Below are positions 26,487-35,459 of a stretch of DNA of 56,888 bases, piece by piece. Source of the stretch: Kineococcus sp. TRM81007. Lineage in GTDB: Bacteria; Actinomycetota; Actinomycetes; Actinomycetales; Kineococcaceae. The position numbers and the translations under genes are program-made. Positions within the stretch are counted from its first letter, which is position 1. Every line of letters begins with the position of its first letter. Location of the stretch: NCBI RefSeq assembly GCF_022669155.1, contig NZ_JALBVB010000044.1:175488-232375 (forward strand), in the 5' to 3' direction. The notes beneath the pieces were generated by a model. It did no database searches, was not told the DNA's origin, and saw nothing but the letters and a program-made list of their open reading frames with translations.

Positions 26487-27472
26487 CGCGCCACCTCCCC
26501 GATCCGCTCGACGTCCTCCCGGTGCGGCAGCGACGCCGCCGCTCCCGGCCTGCTCACCGTCACCGCCGCGACCCGCGCCGCCCAGCGCGCGGCGTCCACC
26601 AGCCCCGCCCCCGACAGCAGGGCGTCGACCACGCCGGCGACGAAGCTGTCCCCGGCCGCGGTGGCGTCCACCGCGTCGGCGCTCGCGGCGGGCACCTCGG
26701 CCACGCCGGCCGGGGTGACGACCACGCAGCCCAGGGCGCCGCGGGTGACGATCGTGGTGCCGTCGGGCCGCACCGCGCGCGCCCGGCGCACCAGCGCCTC
26801 CACGTCCGCGGCGGGTTCCGCCCCGGCCAGCACGGCCAGCTCCCCAGCGTTGGGGACGAGCAGGTCGGCGCGGCGCAGCAGCTCCGGCGGCAGCGGCCGG
26901 GCCGGCGCGGGGTTGAGCACCAGCAGTCCCGTGCACAGCCGCGCGGCCGCCAGCAGCGCCTCGTCGGGCACCTCGCACTGCAGCAGCACGACGCGCGCGC
27001 CGCTGACGAGAGCGGCCGCGGACTCCACGCGCGCGGCGTCGAGCCGGTCGTTGGCGCCGGGACCGAGCACGATCGTGGACTCCGCGTCGTGCACGAGGAC
27101 GACGGCGACACCGGTGGGGGCGTCCACGGCGCCGACGTGGTCGACGTCCACGCCCTCGGCGGCCAGGGCGGTGCGCAGCGCCCGGCCGTCGGCGTCGTCG
27201 CCGACGGCGGCGACCAGCGCGGTGGTGCGCCCGAGCCGGGCGGCGGCCACCGCCTGGTTGGCGCCCTTGCCGCCGAGGCCGCGCACCGCGTCGCCGCCGC
27301 GCACGGTCTGCCCGGCGGGCGGCAGGTGCGGCAGCGCGATCGCCAGGTCGGCGTTGACGCTGCCGACGACGGTGACGTCGTGCGTCTTGGCCGCGTGCAG
27401 GCGCCCGTGGGAGTCGCGCACCGCGCCCGCGGGCGCCTGCGCGGGTGCGCTCACCGGCTCGGGCCCGCTCAC
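26483..27472 (-). CDS. rbsK: Ribokinase (PfkB family)
   Basis: A 329-residue PfkB-fold sugar kinase. The family N-terminus is VTVVGSVNADLAIALPHLPPAG, the sugar-binding motif GGKGANQAVAAARLG, and the C-terminal catalytic motif DATAAGDSFVAGV contains the base aspartate. Ribokinases convert ribose to ribose-5-phosphate, but a related sugar cannot be excluded. A GTG start overlaps the DtxR/MntR-type regulator stop (GTGA). About 28 extra residues precede the usual start of the fold, and an internal GTG could be used instead. It sits between a metalloregulator and an oxidoreductase, an unusual context. Confidence 0.85.
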   Translation of the reverse strand: MSGPEPVSAPAQAPAGAVRDSHGRLHAAKTHDVTVVGSVNADLAIALPHLPPAGQTVRGGDAVRGLGGKGANQAVAAARLGRTTALVAAVGDDADGRALRTALAAEGVDVDHVGAVDAPTGVAVVLVHDAESTIVLGPGANDRLDAARVESAAALVSGARVVLLQCEVPDEALLAAARLCTGLLVLNPAPARPLPPELLRRADLLVPNAGELAVLAGAEPAADVEALVRRARAVRPDGTTIVTRGALGCVVVTPAGVAEVPAASADAVDATAAGDSFVAGVVDALLSGAGLVDAARWAARVAAVTVSRPGAAASLPHREDVERIGEVAR

Positions 27473-28149
27473 CGGACGGGCAGGACCCAGATCGCGGCCA
27501 CGGCCGGGTCGCCGAGGTCGACCTCGCGCGCGCCGGGCCCCTCGCCGAGCCGCACCACGGTGGTGCCGGCGAACTCGCGGCGCGTGACGACCCGCACGTG
27601 CAGGTCCAGGCCGATGCCGAGGTCGGCGAAGTAGCGCAGCACGTCCGGGTCGGCGTCGGAGATGCGAGCCACGGAACCGCTGGCGCCCTCGGGCAGGTCG
27701 GCCAGGCTGTGCGCGCCGGGGCGCGGGACGGTGCCGTCGGGGCGCGGGATGGGGTCGCCGTGCGGGTCGCGCTCGGGGTGGCCCAGGCGGCGGTCCAGGC
27801 GGTCCAGGAGGCGGTCGGAGACGGCGTGCTCGAGCACCTCGGCCTCGTCGTGGACCTCGTCCCAGGAGTAGCCGAGGTCGGCGACGAGGAAGGTCTCCAC
27901 GAGGCGGTGGCGGCGCACCACGCCGAGCGCCTGGGCGCGGCCGGCGTCGGTCAGCTCCACGCCGCCGTAGCGCTCGTGGCGCAGCAGGCCGGCGTCGGTG
28001 AGCTTGCGCACCGCCTCGGAGGCGGTGGACGGCGAGACGCCCAGGGCCTGCGCCAGCTTCGAGAGGGTGATCTTCTCGTCCGACCACTCGCCGGCGGCGT
28101 AGACGGCCTTGAGGCAGTCCTCGGCGGCCGGGGTGGCGGGGCGGGGCAC
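27469..28149 (-). CDS. DtxR/MntR-family metal-dependent transcriptional regulator
   Basis: A 226-residue regulator. The winged helix-turn-helix is at residues about 8-65 (DCLKAVYAAGEW, LSKLAQALGVSPSTASEAVRKLTDAGLL). The metal-binding and dimerisation domain follows (RRHRLVETFLVADLGYSWDEVHDEAEVLEHAVSD), with the HLVE/HDEAE pattern that coordinates Mn2+ or Fe2+, then an FeoA/SH3-like C-terminus (GSVARISDADPDVLRYFADLGI). The final residues end at a stop overlapping ribokinase. The GTG start is inferred from the start of the wHTH; an upstream extension is open. A perfect palindrome lies 58 bases upstream. Confidence 0.88.
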   Translation of the reverse strand: MPRPATPAAEDCLKAVYAAGEWSDEKITLSKLAQALGVSPSTASEAVRKLTDAGLLRHERYGGVELTDAGRAQALGVVRRHRLVETFLVADLGYSWDEVHDEAEVLEHAVSDRLLDRLDRRLGHPERDPHGDPIPRPDGTVPRPGAHSLADLPEGASGSVARISDADPDVLRYFADLGIGLDLHVRVVTRREFAGTTVVRLGEGPGAREVDLGDPAVAAIWVLPVR

Positions 28150-28206
28150 GGCCCCAGCTTGCCACCAGGGCCGCGGGCGCGGGGAACCGCGCTCTCGCCG
28201 CGCTGA

Positions 28207-28222
28207 TTTCGGCCCACCGAAA
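28207..28222. promoter_or_regulatory. Palindromic operator candidate TTTCGG-N4-CCGAAA
   Basis: A perfect inverted repeat between the divergent DtxR/MntR-type gene and the 90-aa membrane protein gene, in an unusually AT-richer patch. A possible -10 (TACACT, 28238-28243) for the rightward gene follows. The size and symmetry suit a DtxR-family dimer, so the adjacent regulator is the likely binder; this is inference. Confidence 0.55.
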
Positions 28223-28286
28223 AGGGTTTGTCGACGTACACTCGGGGCACAGCCAGGGGTACCGGTGGACCGAGCGGGAGGAGACC

Positions 28287-28559
28287 GTGGTGGACCGACG
28301 CTGGACCGGGATCGGCGACGCCGTGCTCGCCGCCGCACTGCTGGCCGCGGCGGGGGCGTCCGCCGCCGCCGCGCGCTGGCCGGAGGCCGTGCTCGCCGCG
28401 CTGCTGGCGCTGACGTGGGGGGCGGCCGCCGCCAGGCGCCTGCCCCTGCGGCGCACCGCCGCCGTGACCGCGCTCACCCCGGTACCCGGGGCGGTGGTCG
28501 CCGAGGCCGCGGTGGCCGATGCCGCGGCCGCGGACACCGGCCCCCGCTCCGCCGCCTGA
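28287..28559 (+). CDS. Small membrane protein
   Basis: A 90-residue protein with two hydrophobic helices (AVLAAALLAAAGASAAAARW and AVLAALLALTWGAAAARRL) and an Ala/Val-rich tail. GGGAGGAG lies just ahead of two consecutive GTG codons at 28287 and 28290; either may start it. It is divergent from the DtxR/MntR-type gene and shares the palindrome region, so it may be metal-regulated. Function unknown. Confidence 0.55.
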   Translation: MVDRRWTGIGDAVLAAALLAAAGASAAAARWPEAVLAALLALTWGAAAARRLPLRRTAAVTALTPVPGAVVAEAAVADAAAADTGPRSAA

Positions 28560-28591
28560 CGACGCGGGGCCGGGACCGGGACCGCGCGCGC

Positions 28592-28780
28592 TCAGTCGAA
28601 GATCTCGGCCGACACGCCGGTGGGGCCCTCGTACTCGCGCTCCGCGATGCCGCCGAGCGCGTCCTTGACCTCCTTCGAGGCGCCGTTGCCGTCGGCCGCC
28701 TCCAGCAGCGCGGCCTTCGACGCCGGGTAGTCCACGCCGTGCAGGGCCTTCTGGACGTCGATCGGGCTGACGTTCGCCAC
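28592..28780 (-). CDS. DUF2795-family small protein
   Basis: A 62-residue protein with the DUF2795 pattern: SPIDVQKALHGVDYPASKAALLEAA, then GASKEVKDALGGIAEREYEG. The family is small, soluble and widespread in actinobacteria, with no established function. GGAGGA lies a few bases before the GTG start. It is a single-gene unit between two genes on the opposite strand. Confidence 0.8.
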   Translation of the reverse strand: MANVSPIDVQKALHGVDYPASKAALLEAADGNGASKEVKDALGGIAEREYEGPTGVSAEIFD

Positions 28781-28904
28781 GGGTTCCTCCTGAGCTGTCC
28801 GGGTCCACGGGTGTTCTGCTGCGACCGGCCGCCACGGGCGGCCGGTGCCCCCATCCACTCGCGGACCGGCACCGACCGCACGTCGGGAGTGCCACGATCA
28901 CGCT

Positions 28905-30056
28905 GTGGAGCACCCCTGCGAGCAGATCCCGCTGGCCCCCGCCGACCTCGCCGCGGCCTGGCGCCGCACCCGCCCGCCGCGGCGCCTGGTGCACCTCGAC
29001 TCCGCGGCGGCCGCCCGCGCGAGCTGGGCCGTGCTGGACGCGACCGCCGCGCACGCGCGCCGCGAGGCCGAGGAGGGCGGCTACGTGGCCGCGGCCGCCG
29101 CCGCACCGGTCCTGGACCGGGCGCGTGACGACGTGCGCGCCCTGCTGGGCTGGCCCGCGGGGGGCGGCGCGGTGGCCTTCTGCCACAGCGCCGAGGACGC
29201 GCTGCGCCAGGTGCTGCTGGGCCTGCCCGGCGGGGTGCCCACCACCGCGGCGCACGCCCCCGGCGAGTACGGGCCCAACGTCGCCCTGCTGCGCCGGCTG
29301 GGCGTGCGGCCCGTCACCGTCGACACCCCGCACCGGCTGGACCCGGCCGCGTTCGAGCGGTTCCTGGCGGGCACCCGGCCCGGCCTGGTGCACGTCACGT
29401 GGGTGGGCAGCCACGTCGGCACCGTGCAGCCGGCCGCCGAGGTCGCCGCCGTCTGCGCCGCCGCCGGGGTGCCCGTCGTGCTCGACGCCGCGCAGGCGTT
29501 CGGGCACGTGGACACCGCCCTGGACGCGCTGCCCGCCGACGCGGACGTCGTCGTCTACGGCACCTCGCGCAAGTGGCTGGCGGGCCCGCGCGGCGTCGGG
29601 TTCGCCGCCGCGCGCGGGCCGCTGGCGCACCGGCTGGCGCCGCTGGAGCAGGCCGAGGCGCACGTGGCCGGGCGGGTGGGGCTGGCGGCCGCGCTCGCCG
29701 AGCACCGCGACCTGGGCCCGGCGGCCGTGCGGGCGGGCCTGGCCCGGGTGGGCACGGCGGTCCGGCACCGGCTGGCGGCCGAGCTGGAGGGGACCTGGGA
29801 GGTCGTGGAGGAGCTCGACGAACCCAGCGCCACCGCGACGGTGCGCCCCACCGGGGGGAGCCTCGACCCGGCGACCACGGACCTGGCGGCGCTGCGGGCC
29901 CGGCTGCTGGCGGAGCACGGCGTGCTCACCACGTTCGCGGGCGTGGAACGTTCCCCCGGCGAGATGCGCACGCCCGCGCTGCGCGTCAGCGGTCACCTCG
30001 ACACCGCGGCGCAGGACGTGGACGCGCTGGTGGCCGCGCTGCGCGCGGTGGCCTGA
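28905..30056 (+). CDS. egtE: Class V aminotransferase-fold PLP enzyme, EgtE-like (hercynylcysteine sulfoxide lyase)
   Basis: A 383-residue PLP enzyme. VHLDSAAAARASWAVLDATAAHARREAEEGGYVAA at the N-terminus closely resembles EgtE, the last ergothioneine enzyme, which cleaves hercynylcysteine sulfoxide. The cofactor-binding aspartate is in VVLDAAQAFGHVD and the Schiff-base lysine in YGTSRKWLAGPRGVGF, near residue 223. HSAEDALRQVLLGLPGG and APGEYGPNVALLRRLGV fit the fold. No egtA-D genes are nearby, so the assignment rests on sequence resemblance alone. The GTG start has no clear ribosome-binding site; upstream in-frame alternatives exist. Confidence 0.6.
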   Translation: MEHPCEQIPLAPADLAAAWRRTRPPRRLVHLDSAAAARASWAVLDATAAHARREAEEGGYVAAAAAAPVLDRARDDVRALLGWPAGGGAVAFCHSAEDALRQVLLGLPGGVPTTAAHAPGEYGPNVALLRRLGVRPVTVDTPHRLDPAAFERFLAGTRPGLVHVTWVGSHVGTVQPAAEVAAVCAAAGVPVVLDAAQAFGHVDTALDALPADADVVVYGTSRKWLAGPRGVGFAAARGPLAHRLAPLEQAEAHVAGRVGLAAALAEHRDLGPAAVRAGLARVGTAVRHRLAAELEGTWEVVEELDEPSATATVRPTGGSLDPATTDLAALRARLLAEHGVLTTFAGVERSPGEMRTPALRVSGHLDTAAQDVDALVAALRAVA

Positions 30057-30073
30057 CGCCGGCGCCCTCCCAG

Positions 30074-30112
30074 CCCGGGGTCCCGGCCCGGGGTCCCGGC
30101 CCGGGGTCCCGG
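30074..30112. repeat. Three 13-base tandem repeats
   Basis: Three identical copies of CCCGGGGTCCCGG fill part of the gap after the EgtE-like gene. Each unit is partly self-complementary, so the array can fold and may help end transcription of that gene. Confidence 0.85.
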
Positions 30113-30189
30113 CGAGCGGCGGGCGCCCGGCGCTGCGACAGTGGGGCGCGATCACCCGATCACCGACACGAGAACCCGGAGGGTCCGCG

Positions 30190-30543
30190 ATGAAGGGCAA
30201 GGTCCTGTTCCTGGTGGCCGGCACTGCCGGTTACGTCCTGGGTGCGCGCGCCGGGCGGGAGCGCTACGAGCAGATCAGTGCCGCCGCCTCCCGCGCCTGG
30301 GGCAACCCCAAGGTGCAGCAGAAGGTCGGCGACCTCGAGGGCAAGGCCACCGACGCGGCCAAGCAGGCCGGCGCGGTGGCGCAGGAGAAGGTCGGCGCGG
30401 CCGCCGGCTCGGTGCGCTCGAAGGTCGGCGGTGGCAGCGGCGACGGCGACGGCGGCGACGGCGGCGACGGCGGCGACGGCGGCGACGGCGGTTCTGAGCA
30501 GCCGCTGGGCGACCAGCACCACACCCGCATGCCCACCGACTGA
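30190..30543 (+). CDS. YtxH-like small membrane protein
   Basis: A 117-residue protein. The N-terminal helix MKGKVLFLVAGTAGYVLGARAGR is typical of YtxH-like stress proteins. An amphipathic Lys/Ala-rich stretch follows (VGDLEGKATDAAKQAGAVAQEKVG), then a (GGD)n run and a short C-terminus. The ATG start has GGAGG upstream. The family is thought to be membrane-associated and stress-linked, without a defined activity. Nine-base GGCGGCGAC repeats at 30451-30486 encode the Gly/Asp run. Confidence 0.75.
   Translation: MKGKVLFLVAGTAGYVLGARAGRERYEQISAAASRAWGNPKVQQKVGDLEGKATDAAKQAGAVAQEKVGAAAGSVRSKVGGGSGDGDGGDGGDGGDGGDGGSEQPLGDQHHTRMPTD
30451..30486 (+). repeat. Four 9-base GGCGGCGAC repeats inside the YtxH-like gene
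   Basis: Four perfect units, flanked by degenerate GGCGAC copies, encode repeated Gly-Gly-Asp. They are in frame and likely variable in length between strains. Confidence 0.85.
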
Positions 30544-30616
30544 CGCGGCGCGGGGTACTGCCGCCGCGCCCCGGTCCCCGGGTGCGCGGCGGCGGTGCGG
30601 CCGCGATCGTGGGGTC

Positions 30617-32464
30617 ATGAGCTCTCCCACGGTCGGTGACCACGTCGTCTCGCGCCTGGCCCGGTGGGGGGCGCGCCGCGTGTACGGGTACCCCGGCGAC
30701 GGCATCGGCGGGGTGGTCTCCGCCCTGGACCGCGCCCAGGCCGCCGGGGAGGCGGAGTTCGTGCAGGTCCGCCACGAGGAGACCGCGGGTTTCTGCGCGA
30801 CCGCCGACGTGAAGTACGGCGGCAGCCCGATCGGGGTGTGCGCGGTGACGTCCGGCCCCGGGGCGGTGCACGTCCTGAACGGCCTGTACGACGCCAAGCT
30901 CGACCACGTCCCCGTGGTCGCCCTGCTCGGGCAGAGCGCCAGCAACGCCCTCGGCACGAGCTACTACCAGGAACTGGACCTCGTGCGGCTGTTCGCCGAC
31001 GTCGCCGGCGAGTACCTGTTCCAGGTGAGCGACCCCAGCCAGGTGCAGCACGCGGTGGACCGCGCCGCCCGCACCGCGCTGGAGCGGCGCACCGTCACCG
31101 CGATCGTGCTGCCCAGCGACCTGCAGGACGCCGACGCGGTGCTCGAGGTGCCCGTCGCGCACGGGTACACCCACACCAGCGCCGTGCCCGGTTCCCTGCC
31201 GGGGACCCCGCGCCCGGAGGCCCTGGCGCAGGCCGCGGAGGTGCTGCGCTCGGGGAAGCGGGTGGCGATCCTCGCCGGGGCCGGGGCGCTGGGCGCCACC
31301 GAGGAGCTCACCGCCGTGGCCGACCGGCTCGGCGCCGGGGTGGCGAAGGCGCTGCTGGGCAAGGCGGTGCTGGACGACCGCCTCGACTGGGTGACCGGCG
31401 CGATCGGGTTGCTGGGCACCCGGCCGAGCTGGAACCTCATGCAGGGCTGCGACGTGCTGCTGATGGTCGGCACGACCATGCCGTACAGCGAGTACTACCC
31501 CGAGCCCGGCCAGGCCCGCGGCGTGCAGATCGACGTGGACGGCACCCGCTGCGGGTTGCGCTACCCCACCGAGGTGAACCTGGTGGGTGACGCGAAGGAG
31601 ACGCTGGCCGCGCTGCTGCCGCTGCTGGAGGGCGCCGACCCGGACCCGTCCTGGCGCGAGGAGATCACCGGGTGGAACCGCACCTGGCGCACCTGGGGCG
31701 AGCAGCGCGCCGCCGCGCAGGCGGAACCGCTGAACCCGGAACTGCTGGTGCGGGGCCTGTCGGCGCGGCTGACCGACGACGCGATGGTCGCCGTGGACTG
31801 CGGCACCGCCACCAGCTGGTACGCGCGCGACCTGGACCTGCGCCCGGGGATGCTGGCGTCGCTGTCGGGCACCCTGCTGTCGATGGGCGGCGGGATGCCG
31901 TACGCGCTGGCCGCCAAGCAGGCCCACCCGGACCGGCCGGTGCTGGCGCTCATCGGCGACGGCGCGATGCAGATGAACGGGATCAACGAGCTCATCACCG
32001 TCGCGCAGCGCTGGCGCACCTGGGAGGACCCGCGCTTCGTCGTCGTGGTCTTCAACAACCGGGAACTGTCGTTCGTGGCGTGGGAGGCGCGCGCGATGCA
32101 GGGCGAGGTGCCCTTCGACGCGGCGATGGACGTGCCCGACGTGCCGTACGGGCAGTACGCGGGCCTGCTGGGGCTGGGCGGGGTGCGCACCGACGGACCC
32201 GACGGCCTGGACGCGCTGCTGGACGAGGCGTTCGCCGCGCGCCGGCCCACGGTGATCGACGCGGTGGTGGACCCGGACGTGCCGATGATCCCCCCGCACG
32301 TGACGACCGAGCAGGTCGTGAACACCGCGAAGGCCACCGCGAAGGCGGGCCTGCAGGGCGACCCCTCGGCGCGCCGGATCGTCGTGGAAGGTGCGCGCGA
32401 GACCGTCGGCGCCGCGGCCCGGGCCCTGCGCGAGCGCCGCGGCGGCGACCGCGACCACGACTGA
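30617..32464 (+). CDS. Thiamine-diphosphate-dependent enzyme, pyruvate oxidase/acetolactate synthase-like
   Basis: A 615-residue ThDP enzyme. The N-terminal domain holds the catalytic glutamate in VRHEETAGFCATADVKYGG and SGPGAVHVLNGLYDAK. The central domain includes VAILAGAGALGATEEL and VGTTMPYSEYYPEPGQA. The C-terminal ThDP motif is LIGDGAMQMNGINELITVAQ, followed by VVVFNNRELSFV. Length and motifs fit the PoxB-like subgroup, which decarboxylates pyruvate, rather than biosynthetic IlvB. The C-terminal 40 residues are basic and differ from PoxB's lipid-binding tail. The ATG start is modestly supported. It faces the met operon across a strong hairpin. Confidence 0.82.
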   Translation: MSSPTVGDHVVSRLARWGARRVYGYPGDGIGGVVSALDRAQAAGEAEFVQVRHEETAGFCATADVKYGGSPIGVCAVTSGPGAVHVLNGLYDAKLDHVPVVALLGQSASNALGTSYYQELDLVRLFADVAGEYLFQVSDPSQVQHAVDRAARTALERRTVTAIVLPSDLQDADAVLEVPVAHGYTHTSAVPGSLPGTPRPEALAQAAEVLRSGKRVAILAGAGALGATEELTAVADRLGAGVAKALLGKAVLDDRLDWVTGAIGLLGTRPSWNLMQGCDVLLMVGTTMPYSEYYPEPGQARGVQIDVDGTRCGLRYPTEVNLVGDAKETLAALLPLLEGADPDPSWREEITGWNRTWRTWGEQRAAAQAEPLNPELLVRGLSARLTDDAMVAVDCGTATSWYARDLDLRPGMLASLSGTLLSMGGGMPYALAAKQAHPDRPVLALIGDGAMQMNGINELITVAQRWRTWEDPRFVVVVFNNRELSFVAWEARAMQGEVPFDAAMDVPDVPYGQYAGLLGLGGVRTDGPDGLDALLDEAFAARRPTVIDAVVDPDVPMIPPHVTTEQVVNTAKATAKAGLQGDPSARRIVVEGARETVGAAARALRERRGGDRDHD

Positions 32465-32493
32465 CCTCGCCGGGGCCCGTCCCACCCCCCGCG

Positions 32494-32533
32494 GTGATCT
32501 TGCACGGTTGAGACCTCAACCGTGCGAGATCAC
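32494..32533. terminator. Large palindrome/bidirectional terminator between convergent genes
   Basis: Arms 32494-32512 and 32515-32533 pair over 19 positions with a single T/G exception that can still wobble in RNA; a 2-base centre separates them. C-rich and G-rich flanks (CCCACCC and GGGTGGGG) could extend the stem. It lies between the ThDP-enzyme and metI 3' ends. A termination role is likely; a REP-like dispersed element is the alternative. Confidence 0.75.
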
Positions 32534-32577
32534 GGCAGGGTGGGGGTGGGGGTGGGGAGGTGGGAGCGAGGCGGGGG

Positions 32578-33237
32578 TCAGCGGCGCAGGACGCCGCGGG
32601 CGATGCGGTTCCCGACGAACTGCCCGACCTGCACGATGACGATGATCGTGGCGACGCTGACGTAGACGATGCCCCAGTCGTAGCGCTGCGAGCCGTACGT
32701 GATGGCGTAGTCGCCCAGCCCGCCGCCGCCGACGAGACCCGCCTGGGCGGTCATGTCGACGATGCCCACGAAGATGAACGTGTACCCCAGCACGAGCGGG
32801 CCCAGGCCCTCGGGGACGACCACCCCGAACAGGATCCGCAGCCGGGAGGCGCCGGCGGCGCGGGCGGCCTCCACCACACCGGGGTCCACCCCGACGAGGC
32901 TCTGCTCGACGATGCGGGAGACCGCGAACGCGGCGGCCAGCGCGATCGCGAACGTCACCGCCCCGGTGCCGATGGTGGTGCCGAGCACGGCGATCTGCAG
33001 CGGCGTGACCGCCGCCAGGAAGATGACGAACGGGATGGGGCGGACGATGTTCACCACGACGCCGAGGACGCCGAACACGGCCCGGTTGCCGAGCAGGTGC
33101 CCGGGGCGGGTGGCGTACAGGGCGATCCCGAGCGCCAGCCCGAGGACGCCGGAGGCGACCATCGAGACGAGCGCCATGAACAGCGTCTCCCAGATGGACT
33201 CGACGTAGACGTCGAGCGTGCTGAGGAAACCCTCCAC
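32578..33237 (-). CDS. metI: Methionine ABC transporter permease MetI
   Basis: A 219-residue membrane permease with about five spans. The MetI family regions VVNIVRPIPFVIFLAAVTP and VEAARAAGASRLRILFGVVVPEGLGP (the EAA loop contacting the ATPase) are clear, followed by GLVGGGGLGDYAITYGSQRYD. It imports methionine with MetN and MetQ. The GTG start lies one base past the metN stop. It is the last gene of the metQ-metN-metI operon, which is headed by a SAM riboswitch. Confidence 0.93.
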   Translation of the reverse strand: MEGFLSTLDVYVESIWETLFMALVSMVASGVLGLALGIALYATRPGHLLGNRAVFGVLGVVVNIVRPIPFVIFLAAVTPLQIAVLGTTIGTGAVTFAIALAAAFAVSRIVEQSLVGVDPGVVEAARAAGASRLRILFGVVVPEGLGPLVLGYTFIFVGIVDMTAQAGLVGGGGLGDYAITYGSQRYDWGIVYVSVATIIVIVQVGQFVGNRIARGVLRR

Positions 33238-33238
33238 G

Positions 33239-34267
<1,029 letters not shown>

Positions 34268-34268
34268 G

Positions 34269-35222
34269 TCAGCCCTGCGCCGCCCGCGCGTCCTCCTCGA
34301 CGTCCACCAGCTGCTCCTGCAGCGTGGCGGGGTCGACGTCGCGGACGACGGCCTGCGGGTAGCTCTTCACGAACTCCTCCTGCACGGCGGGGTCGTGGAT
34401 GAGCTCGGCGAGGTCCAGGTACGTCTCGTTCGCGGTGTCCTCGGCGCGCGAGACGAAGAGGTTCACGTACGGCACCGCGGACTCGCTCTCGGGGTCGTCC
34501 TGGTGGACGACGTCCTCGACCGCCAGCCCGGCGCTGGTGGCGTAGTTGTTGTTGACGACGGCACCGGCCACGGAACCGTTCTGCAGCGCACCGGCGGTCT
34601 GGGAGGCGTCCAGCGGGACGACCTCGACCTTCGCGTCCTGCACGTCCGCGACGGTGGAGAAGGCGGAACCGCCGTCGGCCAGGGTCAGCAGTCCCGCGTC
34701 CTGCAGGACGAGCAGCGCGCGCGCCTCGTTGATGGCGTCGTCGGGGATGGCGACCTTGGCGCCCTGCGGGAACTGCGACGGGTCGTCGTGCTCGGTGGAG
34801 TACAGCGGCAGCGGGTACACGGCGGTGGAGCCGACGGGCTGCAGGTCGTCGTCGGCGGTGACGTTGTAGTTCGCCAGGTACTGGGTGTGCTGGAACTGGT
34901 TGAGGTCGACCTCGCCCTGGCTCAGCGCCGGGTTCGGCAGGCTGTAGTCGGAGAAGTTCACCAGCTCCACGTCGACGCCGAGGCGCTCGCTCGCCAGGTC
35001 GACGTAGGTGTCCCAGTACGGCTCGGCCTGGTCGGTGACGCCGATGCGCACGGTCTGCGCCTCGCCGGCCGCGGTGGTGGCGGTGTCGTCGTCGCCGGCG
35101 TTGCGCACGACGAGGGCGACGACGATCGCCACGACGGCGAGGACGGCGACGCCGATGACGATCGGCAGCTTGCTGCGGCCGGGCTTGTCGGGCAGGGAGG
35201 GCGGGGTGGCGGCGCTGGACAA
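34269..35222 (-). CDS. metQ: Methionine-binding protein MetQ (NlpA family)
   Basis: A 317-residue binding protein. The TTG start is chosen because AGGAG stands seven bases upstream; a GTG at 35276 would add 18 residues. Residues about 15-40 form a single membrane helix (LPIVIGVAVLAVVAIVVALVV) without a lipobox cysteine, so it is probably membrane-anchored rather than lipidated. NlpA family motifs include FSDYSLPNPALSQGEVDLNQFQHTQYL, VAIPDDAINEARALLVLQ and AGAVVNNNYATSAGL. It is the first gene of the met import operon and the one directly behind the SAM riboswitch leader. Confidence 0.9.
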   Translation of the reverse strand: MSSAATPPSLPDKPGRSKLPIVIGVAVLAVVAIVVALVVRNAGDDDTATTAAGEAQTVRIGVTDQAEPYWDTYVDLASERLGVDVELVNFSDYSLPNPALSQGEVDLNQFQHTQYLANYNVTADDDLQPVGSTAVYPLPLYSTEHDDPSQFPQGAKVAIPDDAINEARALLVLQDAGLLTLADGGSAFSTVADVQDAKVEVVPLDASQTAGALQNGSVAGAVVNNNYATSAGLAVEDVVHQDDPESESAVPYVNLFVSRAEDTANETYLDLAELIHDPAVQEEFVKSYPQAVVRDVDPATLQEQLVDVEEDARAAQG

Positions 35223-35343
35223 CTCGGGGCTCCTCGTGGGTGCGGGTTCTCGACGTCGGTGCGGGTCCTCGGACACCGCTGCCGGCGGGCGACCGGCGGG
35301 CGACCGGCGGGGGGCGGCGCGGGGCGCTCGCCGGGGTGGGCGG

Positions 35344-35403
35344 TCAGCCGCCGGTGGCGGTACCGCCCCGGGGACACGAGGGGGACGTGGCGCGAGGGCT
35401 CAC
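35344..35403 (-). CDS. Possible 19-codon leader peptide in the metQ 5' region
   Basis: A short frame starts at a GTG with an AGGAGG nine bases upstream (35413-35418) and encodes 19 residues including one cysteine (VSPRATSPSCPRGG...), ending at TGA. It lies between the SAM riboswitch and metQ. The stop region overlaps a GC-rich palindrome. It is too short for proof; the strong ribosome-binding site is the main support. Confidence 0.35.
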   Translation of the reverse strand: MSPRATSPSCPRGGTATGG

Positions 35404-35459
35404 GACGGGTTGCCTCCTGCTCGACCAGGCCGGTCCGTCGCTGCTGCGACGGCGCGACC

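Noticed and set aside
30451-30486. Short repeats as a CRISPR-like array
   Set aside because: The units are contiguous without spacers and lie in frame inside a coding gene.
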